Shown here: in pieces, positions 34,355 through 41,861 of the stretch
Numbering within the stretch: position 1 is the stretch's first letter
How the letters are laid out: each line of letters starts with the position of its first letter
Assembly: GCA_020638995.1 (NCBI GenBank)
Contig: JACKHM010000004.1
Span: forward strand, 1-64,000
Direction: 5' to 3'
DNA: 64,000 nucleotides
Source of the DNA: Planctomycetaceae bacterium
Lineage (GTDB): Bacteria; Planctomycetota; Planctomycetia; Pirellulales; Pirellulaceae
Notes under the pieces: model-generated
What the model was told of the DNA's origin: nothing
The model's input: the letters and a program-made list of their open reading frames with translations, nothing else
The model's database searches: none
Translations under genes and position numbers: made by a program

Positions 34355-35605
34355 GTGATTTCTACAAATCGCTCCATACGCTGCGGTGCGTTCGTGGCGT
34401 TTTGCGCCGTATCCGTTTCCGTCCTGGTGACGACCTCGCTGTTTGGGGAAACAGCTGATCCGTGGGTGAAGGCACGGCACGAGTTGGTGCAGTTGATCGC
34501 CGAGGGCGTCAAAGACCCGCGAGTTCTTCAGTCCGTCGCTACCACGCCAAGACACTTGTTCGTGCCGGAGGAGCTTCGGCATAACGCTTATGTCGATATG
34601 ACTTTGCCAATCGGCGGGGGCGTCACGATTTCACCACCCTACGTTGTCGCATTTATGACTGAGCAACTCGATCCTCAGCCGAACGACCGAGTGTTAGAAA
34701 TTGGAACGGGCAGCGGGTATCAAGCCGCAATCTTGAGTCCGTTGGTCAAAGAAGTCTACTCGATCGAGATCATTGAAGATCTCGGACGCCAAGCGGACGA
34801 ACGGCTGCAACGACTCGGTTATAAAAATGTCCATGTGCAAGTTGGCGATGGTTTCAAAGGCTGGCCCGAACACGCACCCTTCGACAAGATTATTGTCACC
34901 TGTTCACCGGAAGAGATTCCACAACCGCTAGTCGAGCAACTGAAAGAAGGCGGCAGGATGCTGATTCCGTTGGGAAAAAGATACCAGCAATCGTTGTGCC
35001 TTGTCACGAAGCGGTCGGGTCAACTCGAACGGCAATTTCTTGAATCGACGTTCTTTGTCCCCATGACCGGATTCGCCGAGGAAGTGCGCACGGAAAAGCA
35101 GGATGATGGGTCTCCCGTCTTGGCCAATGGCAGCTTCGAGCTGTTTGCAAAAGATAGCGTTCCGGCGAATTGGTACTACTTGCGGCAGGCCGAGATCATT
35201 AGTGACTCGAATAGCCCGCATGGCGAGAATTTCCTGCGTCTTACGAACGACACGGTCGGACGTGCCGCGCAGGTCGTGCAAAACACCGGATTGGATGGTC
35301 AGCGGTTCAAGTCCCTTGAGGTGTCCGTCATGGTTCGTACGAACGACATCACGATCCATGACGATTCGTTTGCAGGCATAAATGTCTACTTCTTTGATAG
35401 GCAAAGGAGAGAAATCGGCGAGGCGAGACTCGGACCTTGGCAGGGCAGCACACCCTGGTCGGAGTACAGCACTTGCTTTCTAGTGCCGCGCGAAACACAA
35501 ATCATCATGATCGGCGCAGGGCTGTACGGAGCTACAGGCGAACTGGATATCGATCACCTGCAGATGCACGCGAGTTCCTCGTCACCCAAGGGACCGTTCG
35601 ATTAA
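34355..35605 (+). CDS. pcm: exported protein-L-isoaspartate O-methyltransferase with C-terminal carbohydrate-binding-like domain
   Basis: A GTG at 34355 with GGAG nine bases upstream gives a 416-aa protein that opens with a signal peptide (FVAFCAVSVSVLVTTSLFG); a TTG at 34313 is the longer alternative. Residues of about 35-235 are a typical PCMT: DPRVLQSVATTPRHLFVPEE, PIGGGVTISPPYVVAFMTE and the SAM-binding VLEIGTGSGYQAAIL near residue 115. The usual enzyme ends near 210. Here another 160 or so residues follow (VLANGSFELFAKDSVPANWYY and later SLEVSVMVRTNDITIHD). These look like a beta-sandwich CBM/jelly-roll module. Isoaspartyl repair in the cytosol needs SAM, so export of this enzyme is puzzling; periplasmic PCMT-like proteins are known in some bacteria. 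The repair role is inferred. Confidence 0.85.
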   Translation: MISTNRSIRCGAFVAFCAVSVSVLVTTSLFGETADPWVKARHELVQLIAEGVKDPRVLQSVATTPRHLFVPEELRHNAYVDMTLPIGGGVTISPPYVVAFMTEQLDPQPNDRVLEIGTGSGYQAAILSPLVKEVYSIEIIEDLGRQADERLQRLGYKNVHVQVGDGFKGWPEHAPFDKIIVTCSPEEIPQPLVEQLKEGGRMLIPLGKRYQQSLCLVTKRSGQLERQFLESTFFVPMTGFAEEVRTEKQDDGSPVLANGSFELFAKDSVPANWYYLRQAEIISDSNSPHGENFLRLTNDTVGRAAQVVQNTGLDGQRFKSLEVSVMVRTNDITIHDDSFAGINVYFFDRQRREIGEARLGPWQGSTPWSEYSTCFLVPRETQIIMIGAGLYGATGELDIDHLQMHASSSSPKGPFD

Positions 35606-35644
35606 GACATCGATTTAAGACGCATCGCAGCAAGTTGCACAATT

Positions 35645-38600
35645 CTAGATGCCGCCGAGACCGCCGCCACCACCACCGAAACCGCCGCCGCCACCGCCAA
35701 GATTTTGGTTTCCACCTTGTCCCGATACAAAGTTGAACGTATCGACGTTAGTGATGCCGGATGCAATCGGCGCCGAGCCAAGAAGCGTAAATCGGACGTA
35801 ACGGCGGCTGGCGTCAATGATCGCCATCGCGTTCATCTGATTTCCTTCCGGAAATGCCGTGATCTGGGGCCGGAATCCAACAGCGCCGCGACGTCCAAAG
35901 ACGCGAGGGTCGATACGACCATCAGTAAGACCGCTTCGGAGTGCCAACGCATAATCGCGGAGGCTGCTTGAATCCGCGGCGGCTCCGAGTTGTTGTGCCA
36001 AGATCGCACGGCCAACTTCAAGGCGTCCCTTGTCAATCGTCGCAATCTTCTCTTCTTCGAGCGGCTCGACTCGCCGGCCTTCTTTAACATCGAAGTTAAC
36101 GATGGCATCCCTCTCGCCAAGCGGAATCTGTTGCTTGCCGTAAGTTTGTTCGGGAGTCCCGTAGTTCGTCCAGATCTCAACGGTCACTTTCCCTGCGGTG
36201 ACTTGTCCCCAGACAGTCTTCAGAAATAGGCGATACTGCCCCGTAAACCCTTTCGGACACACATAGAATTCGGAGTATCCGTCTAGTGGCTGACTGCCGC
36301 TGTGTGCGTAGGAATCTCCCAACAAGACACCCCCTGCCGTCGTGCGAGGATTACGCCCAGAGCAGACAGTTGCGGAGGGTTCTTCGACCATCAAGTCAAC
36401 ATCGGCATCACCGGTCCAAGTAACCTTCACGACACAGTCACGGGTAACCGCATCATTGAGTTTGGCCAGGTACTGCTCGGCTTCGTTTGTTCGCCCCTCT
36501 TTTTGCAACTTTTCAAACAGCGACTTGGCAATTCGGCTCGCACGCTGCTCGATCTCCCGGTGCTCTTGCTCCCAAGCCTGACTCAGGATGCCGATGCTCG
36601 CCCAACGAAGTCCCTCATCGTCATTCAGTTCTTCAGCCAAATTCAAGCCCTTAATAAACGGCTCTGGTCGCATTGGATTGACCGAAGCAATCTCGCGATA
36701 GAGTTTAAGAGCTCGAGATTCGAGACCAATTCGTGACATATATGCCGCAACATGCAAGATTTCATCGTCATTGCTACTAAAGTCGACCGCCGACATCAGC
36801 GCACGTTCAACTTCCTCGACGGGTGCACCGCTGGCGAGCATAGCGATCGACATCGCCTCGTACATCCACGGCTGGGGTGAACCCGCACGGGTAGCCGCTT
36901 GGGTGAGGACGACAATCTCCTGGAGCTTTGCATTGGCTCCCTTTTCGTCCCCGGCATTCAAGCGGCTTTTTGCCGAAGCTTGCAGTTGTCGCACGGTCTC
37001 ACGTACTTGTCGGGCGTGCTCCACACGTTCCGCGACAGAATCAGTTCGGTGCGCCTCGAAGTGCGCGTTCCAGGCATCGTACAGCGAATCGCCGTTTTTG
37101 CGTTCCAAAGTGATGGGACGGGCGATCGAGAAAACCTTGTTGCTTGGCATTGCAAGAGGTTGTTGCGGGGGTGTGGGTTGCTTTGCACTGCTACCGCCGA
37201 GCGACAATTCGTCTTCCACCGCGAAGAAGCCACCGCCACCACCGCCGCCGAAACCGCCGCCACCACCGCCAAAGCCGCCGCCACCGCCACCAAAGCCGCC
37301 GCCACCGCCACCAAAGCCGCCGCCGCCACCGCCGCCGCCGCCAAAGCCACCGCCACCGCCGACGCCAAATTGGCCACCGCCTGAAATGACCGGGATGACG
37401 AGATCGCCAACTGGGTAGACTTTCGTAATCAGCTGGGCTTCCGCTTGCTCAGGCGTCGTAATTTGCAGCACTTCATCTTTGATGATGTACGTGAGTTCCA
37501 GTTCGTTAAGCATCAAGCGTAATGCCGAGCGAAGGCTAATTCCCTTGAGCGATCGAGTGATAGGCGTTCCGGTATCAATCCCAAAATCTTCGAGGGCTTT
37601 CGTATCGATAAAGATCGGGATGTTGTGATTGAATGCGATGTCGTCGATCACGTCTTTCAATGGCTGGTCGAGATAGTCAAACGTCGTTTCGTGGTCAAGC
37701 GCTTGAAGAATTCGAGTCTCCGAAGAACCAGACTTGCCTGCCAAGTCAACCGATGCGTACTTCTTGCGGCGGAGTGTCAATTGCTCCCAGACGGACGAAT
37801 CGGGATAGACAATTGGTGGTTCATCAGGGAACGGATCTGCGGACCGCTCGATTTGATACATCGCGTCAACAAAATTGCGGTGCTTCAAATCACGGATGCG
37901 TGAAAGTCCATTGAAGTTTTTCAAGTTGCGGGCATTCCACAACGCGACGCGCCCTGTCGCAAGACCTGGCTCCAACTGTTGCACTTGGTCAGCGATATCT
38001 CGCTCGGCTGAGTAATAGTTGCCCTCGTCGAGTAACGCATTGAATCGATCGAGAAGTTGTTTAATCTTTTGACGCTTCCGAGCTGTTTCTGCGATGAGTC
38101 GTTCTGCTTCGACGGCTGCTGCTGCATTTTCTTCGGCATGAGCACGACGATTTTCAACTTCGATGCCAATTCGACCGGCCTCGCGAATCGCGGACTGAAT
38201 GCGAGCCGAAAGTTGCGAACGAACTTCCGCACCTAAATCCGGCTCCGTGTCGACACGCTCAAGTAGTACCTTCAACGCCTGGACCGCCGTTTCGGGATTG
38301 CTCGACATTTTTTGTCGAGCTTGTCCCAAGCCAGTCTCGACTTCCGCTTGAATTGCTTCCGACTGAACTCGCTTTTCAGTTTCGACTTTATCCAGGAACG
38401 CACCTGACTCACCCTCAAACTCACGCAGCAAATCGCTCGCACCGACCGAGCCATCGCTCTGAAGATTGATCAGGCTCAGCGATTCTTCTCCGCCTTCGGT
38501 TTCTGCGAGTCTCTCGGCCGCATCGAGAACAGCAACCGCATGGGGATTGCCGGGGTCACGAGCCACTGCGGCACTCGCCGCGCTGCGCGCACTGTCAATA

Positions 38601-39700
38601 TCACCGGTGCGCAGAGCGTGACTACCCAATTCGGCCAACTCTTCGGCATTATTTGTCATTACAGCTGCAGCTTCACGCAAGCCAGCCGAACCCACCGTCG
38701 GCAGGTGAAGACCTGCATCCGCTCTCGCGTTATCGACAAGTCGCGGCAGAAATCCAAAATCGGGGCTGGACGTCTCCGGCGTTAACTTCCAAGTTTGATT
38801 AATTGTCTTGCCGTTAACATCAACGGAAACGGTTAGCTCCTGTGAATCAACGCGGTCAAGCATTCCCACAAGGATCGAGTCACGATCTGCTCGCAGGGGT
38901 GGCATTTGCTTTGGGAAATATTCACGGACCGAAGTTGACAAGTTGGACGCGACCGGCCACATGACGGTGCCGCGAGCGGCGTGGGCCATGGCGACGCCAG
39001 CATCTTGTCCGGAGTTCTGATCCGAGTCCAGGTACAACATGCCGCCAGTGTGGTTCGCCAACGTAGCCAGAATGCGTCCATCACGGCTCGGACCAATCGC
39101 CAGACTTGAGACCGAAATGCGACCGGCAACCAAGTCGGTGACGACCGCCTCGAACTCTTTGCTCTCGATCACATTCGCGCGGCTAACTCCATCCCCGATG
39201 TAGACTACCGAGCGGGGATTCGTGTTGGTGGGACCATAGCTTCCGATGGCACCTTGGAGAGCAGCGACCATGTCGGTCGACCCAAGTGGCGCTCGTAGGT
39301 CCAACTTTCGGAGAGCTTGCTGCATCTCGGCGCTGTTGGGCGCGACAAAACCAGCGGTCAGTGGAATTGCATTCAAGTCTACCGCAATCAGCTTTACTCG
39401 ATCATTTGGACCGAGCGTGGCAACGATCGCTTCGAGCGCTGCGAGTGCGTCGTCGCGGTACATGCCGGTTTGGCTGGCAGACGTATCGAACAACACAACG
39501 ACATCATTCGCCGCTGCCGGTGGTCCGAGATTGTCCGGCTTGAGACTGAGAGCGAAATACTTTTCGCCAGTAGAAGAATCGAAGGTTGCCAGCCGAGATT
39601 CGGCAGCGAAGACCTGCGACCGGCCAGGCAACGACGACATCGTCACAGCAAGGGCCAAAACGGGTGTAAACGCAAGCAAGAAGTTACTGCGTTTGGACAT
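35645..39700 (-). CDS. secreted VWA / secretin-N-like / glycine-rich / DUF2135-like protein
   Basis: ATG at 39698-39700 with GGGAG upstream gives 1351 residues and a signal peptide (FLLAFTPVLALAVTMSSLPG). A von Willebrand A domain follows (about 45-230) with MIDAS residues in DTSASQ and the later GSTD and IGDGVS. Residues of about 330-600 contain Ala/Glu-rich helices, partly repeat- or coiled-coil-like. At about 670-755 is a secretin/TonB short-N-terminal-type domain (LKDVIDDIAFNHNIPIFIDT, ALRLMLNELELTYIIKDEVLQI). A glycine-phenylalanine run follows at about 773-825, then helical repeats (about 880-1065). At about 1090-1200 is a YfaP/DUF2135-like domain (CVVKVTWTGDADVDLMVEEP). The C-terminus is again Gly-rich. 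It probably works in the envelope or at the surface; no single function can be named. Confidence 0.8.
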   Translation of the reverse strand: MSKRSNFLLAFTPVLALAVTMSSLPGRSQVFAAESRLATFDSSTGEKYFALSLKPDNLGPPAAANDVVVLFDTSASQTGMYRDDALAALEAIVATLGPNDRVKLIAVDLNAIPLTAGFVAPNSAEMQQALRKLDLRAPLGSTDMVAALQGAIGSYGPTNTNPRSVVYIGDGVSRANVIESKEFEAVVTDLVAGRISVSSLAIGPSRDGRILATLANHTGGMLYLDSDQNSGQDAGVAMAHAARGTVMWPVASNLSTSVREYFPKQMPPLRADRDSILVGMLDRVDSQELTVSVDVNGKTINQTWKLTPETSSPDFGFLPRLVDNARADAGLHLPTVGSAGLREAAAVMTNNAEELAELGSHALRTGDIDSARSAASAAVARDPGNPHAVAVLDAAERLAETEGGEESLSLINLQSDGSVGASDLLREFEGESGAFLDKVETEKRVQSEAIQAEVETGLGQARQKMSSNPETAVQALKVLLERVDTEPDLGAEVRSQLSARIQSAIREAGRIGIEVENRRAHAEENAAAAVEAERLIAETARKRQKIKQLLDRFNALLDEGNYYSAERDIADQVQQLEPGLATGRVALWNARNLKNFNGLSRIRDLKHRNFVDAMYQIERSADPFPDEPPIVYPDSSVWEQLTLRRKKYASVDLAGKSGSSETRILQALDHETTFDYLDQPLKDVIDDIAFNHNIPIFIDTKALEDFGIDTGTPITRSLKGISLRSALRLMLNELELTYIIKDEVLQITTPEQAEAQLITKVYPVGDLVIPVISGGGQFGVGGGGGFGGGGGGGGGFGGGGGGFGGGGGGFGGGGGGFGGGGGGGFFAVEDELSLGGSSAKQPTPPQQPLAMPSNKVFSIARPITLERKNGDSLYDAWNAHFEAHRTDSVAERVEHARQVRETVRQLQASAKSRLNAGDEKGANAKLQEIVVLTQAATRAGSPQPWMYEAMSIAMLASGAPVEEVERALMSAVDFSSNDDEILHVAAYMSRIGLESRALKLYREIASVNPMRPEPFIKGLNLAEELNDDEGLRWASIGILSQAWEQEHREIEQRASRIAKSLFEKLQKEGRTNEAEQYLAKLNDAVTRDCVVKVTWTGDADVDLMVEEPSATVCSGRNPRTTAGGVLLGDSYAHSGSQPLDGYSEFYVCPKGFTGQYRLFLKTVWGQVTAGKVTVEIWTNYGTPEQTYGKQQIPLGERDAIVNFDVKEGRRVEPLEEEKIATIDKGRLEVGRAILAQQLGAAADSSSLRDYALALRSGLTDGRIDPRVFGRRGAVGFRPQITAFPEGNQMNAMAIIDASRRYVRFTLLGSAPIASGITNVDTFNFVSGQGGNQNLGGGGGGFGGGGGGLGGI
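37226..37375. repeat. 21-bp tandem repeats coding for Gly-Gly-Phe runs
   Basis: Within the VWA-domain gene, units of 21 bp (AAAGCCGCCGCCACCGCCACC on the plus strand, shown as a 21-mer pattern: AAAG + CCG/CCA triplets) recur with Phe codons at about 37250, 37271, 37292 and 37313, and then 37343. On the coding strand this yields blocks of six glycines and a Phe. Such an array is prone to slippage, so its length may vary between strains. Confidence 0.8.
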
Positions 39701-39718
39701 AGTGAACACTCCCACCAC

Positions 39719-40010
39719 TGAGGTGACTCTAAAAAGGGCTCTCTCCGTTCCAAAAGACAGAACCCTGCCTTGCCCAAAAATTGTAGTCGGCGCAGTTCAT
39801 TCGCCGAGTTTCTCCATTCTATGCAGGCGTTTGGGCAAACGCTACCGAAAAAGACGGATTTTGTGGCTGAGGCGCGGGCGTGTTGTTACGAGATCCGGAT
39901 CCGCTGCGGGCGGCGTTACCAACAACACGGGCGTCGAGGTCTCAGGGGAGTACTCGACGCCCGTAGGAAGAAGTAGTTTGGGTGTACAAGTGACACCCTA
40001 ATTAGGAACT
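39719..40010. other. intergenic region with a strong hairpin
   Basis: About 290 bp between two minus-strand genes. Besides the hairpin at 39927-39964, a second pair of arms CGTGTTGTT (39879-39887) and AACAACACG (39921-39929) could form an alternative, overlapping stem, as could the palindrome GATCCGGATC between them. No open frame is credible. Confidence 0.45.
39927..39964 (-). terminator. candidate terminator after the acidic-protein gene
   Basis: ACGGGCGTCGAG (39927-39938) and CTCGACGCCCGT (39953-39964) form a perfect 12-bp stem with a 14-nt loop, about 46 bp downstream of the acidic protein's stop codon on the minus strand. The tail there is GTTGTTGGTAACG, only moderately T-rich, so it could also be a processing or protein-binding site. 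Confidence 0.45.
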
Positions 40011-41432
40011 TTAGCGAGTCGATTCGTCTGAAGTAGCCCGCGCGGTGTCTGCGACACTGCCGTTCGCCAGCCCGCGTAGGGCACTCGCAGCGTTCTGTAG
40101 GAGCACCGCCATTCCGTCAAGTGTATCCGCGGCGCTCAGCGCGACAGATGGTTTTCCCGTCTGCGGCCTCGCCCAATAGTCTGCTTCGCAGTCCCATTCC
40201 TGAGCACACTCGTCCGCGTAGGCCGCCGAATACGACGCAGTTAACGCCTCTGCGGCATCGCCCGTTACGGTCCAGACCGGGCTCAGCATTCGGTCAACGA
40301 GTTTCTGTAGCCACGCCGGATTTGTTACGGCATCGTTCGGTTCGTTCTCACCTGCTACCGGATCGAGAACACGGTCTTCGAGTTCCGATTTCGGTGCCTC
40401 GTACGAAGTCGACTCGAAGTTATACAAGTCATCGTAAGCATCGTAGAACGACTCGTATTCGACATCGTTCGTCGAACTATCGGCGACGGGCTCGGCGACT
40501 TCTAGATCCATCGCTTCGTCATAGGCTTTGTCGTAGCCCGTTTCTGCGAGTTCAATTGCGTCGTCGTTCGCGTTGACCTCGGAGACTCCCTCTTCGTCTT
40601 CAACCGCATCGTAACCGTACTCCTCGTTATACCACGCCTCCTCATCTCCCCAGTTGGGTTCAATGGTTTCGTGATCGTTCGACGCGTCAAGCTCTAGTTC
40701 GTCGGTAGGCTCCGAGCGAGACTCGTTTGCTTCGCCAGTGTCGGAGAGTTCGGTGTTGGACGCGTCAAAAGTCGACTCTTCACCGTAGTAGAACCACTCT
40801 TCTTCATAAGACTCGTAGTCAGCGGATGGTTCGTCTTCTGGACTAGCTTCTGGTTCAGAGGTTACGATTGGCTCGTACTCGTCGTATGAGTCAAACACGT
40901 CATCCGTCAGATCCGCTTCGTCGGAGTACCATCCAAACTCGTCATACAACTCAAAGGCAGCATCGGATTGCGGCTCTTCTAGAGTTGTGGACGCCAGCGG
41001 CTCGGGGTCAACTTGAACTTCGGACGATTGTTCCGTCTCGGCCAGCCCACGATCAATTATCTCTTCTTCTGCGGTGCCGAAGACGTAGTCCGCATAGTAG
41101 TCCTCGTAGTCCGCATCCCAGGCGTCGTCGGACGCGACACTCGGAAGCGATTCAACCTCGTTCAGCTGGGGACCGGCAAGTTCGGGAGCAGACTCTTCAG
41201 CTGGAGTTGCGTCGGATTCGGCTGGCGGAGCGTTCCAATACTGGTTGTAGTCGTAATCGCTGTAGCCGCCACACACATCGTACGGAGCGTAGGCTAATGG
41301 ACACAAGATACATTCACCGGGGTCGTGCCCCGGAGAAACGATCGGATCTCTAGCTTGGGCCTTTCCAATAATCAACAAAGGAGCACCCATACAACACAAC
41401 ATTACCGAGAGGGCAAAACAGGGGCGACTCAT
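40011..41432 (-). CDS. secreted, extremely acidic tyrosine-rich protein of unknown function
   Basis: An AGGAGG sequence ten bases upstream fixes the ATG at 41430-41432; the open frame continues 69 codons further but without a signal. The 473-aa product has a signal peptide (CFALSVMLCCMGAPLLIIG, cleavage near QARA) and a short Cys-containing segment (GECILCPLAYAPYDVCGGY). Residues of about 70-390 consist mainly of Glu, Asp, Ser, Ala, Tyr and Trp. Short motifs such as YDEYEP, YESYEEEWFYYGEES and YDDLYNF recur without fixed period. The last 90 residues are more ordinary (WLQKLVDRMLSPVWTV, LLQNAASALRGLANG) and contain CAQEWDCEADYW. No family is recognised. Composition suggests an unfolded, anionic, possibly metal-binding or cross-linkable wall protein; this is inference. 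It may be transcribed ahead of the VWA-domain gene. Confidence 0.75.
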   Translation of the reverse strand: MSRPCFALSVMLCCMGAPLLIIGKAQARDPIVSPGHDPGECILCPLAYAPYDVCGGYSDYDYNQYWNAPPAESDATPAEESAPELAGPQLNEVESLPSVASDDAWDADYEDYYADYVFGTAEEEIIDRGLAETEQSSEVQVDPEPLASTTLEEPQSDAAFELYDEFGWYSDEADLTDDVFDSYDEYEPIVTSEPEASPEDEPSADYESYEEEWFYYGEESTFDASNTELSDTGEANESRSEPTDELELDASNDHETIEPNWGDEEAWYNEEYGYDAVEDEEGVSEVNANDDAIELAETGYDKAYDEAMDLEVAEPVADSSTNDVEYESFYDAYDDLYNFESTSYEAPKSELEDRVLDPVAGENEPNDAVTNPAWLQKLVDRMLSPVWTVTGDAAEALTASYSAAYADECAQEWDCEADYWARPQTGKPSVALSAADTLDGMAVLLQNAASALRGLANGSVADTARATSDESTR

Positions 41433-41442
41433 CTTAGACTTT

Positions 41443-41448
41443 CCTCCT
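41443..41448 (-). promoter_or_regulatory. strong Shine-Dalgarno AGGAGG that decides the acidic protein's start
   Basis: AGGAGG on the minus strand, ten bases before ATG at 41432. It argues against the longer reading from 41639. Confidence 0.7.
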
Positions 41449-41749
41449 GTGAAATAAGGTCGCGATGGCTTCCTCACCATCCGCTGTTCTGGACGCGTTT
41501 CACGCAGATGCTCATCGCCGTTCGGGGAGCAAACACAAAGCGTGATGGAGACCGGGCGGTGGTTTTTCGGAGCAAGACCGCCTGTCACACGAGTAGCTAT
41601 CGGAGTCTGCTGTTTAGGGCCATTAGGTAATTGACGCATGACGAGGAAACATTCGCTGAGATGGTTGATATTGTATGACCAGGAAATCAGGGTCGAGATT
41701 TGCGAAAATGTCGCAGGAAGCGTTTATGACAGCTCACCGAAACACTCAT

Positions 41750-41770
41750 ACATTACTATTGTTGTAATGT
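41750..41770. promoter_or_regulatory. inverted repeat in the divergent promoter region
   Basis: ACATTAC (41750-41756) and GTAATGT (41764-41770) flank TATTGTT. The symmetrical site lies in the 430-bp AT-richer region between the divergent acidic-protein and transporter genes, where an operator could control both. No regulator gene is adjacent and no clear promoter pair was seen. Confidence 0.3.
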
Positions 41771-41861
41771 TAATGACGTATTCGTATCGCGACGATTATG
41801 ATGGAGAACTTCACGCCCCCGAAACTCCTCTGGCTCCGCTAGCCAGACGTGGATCTTGTCG

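Noticed and set aside
37226..37375. Possible noncoding satellite
   Set aside because: The repeat stays in frame and encodes the Gly-Phe segment of a long gene with good flanking domains.
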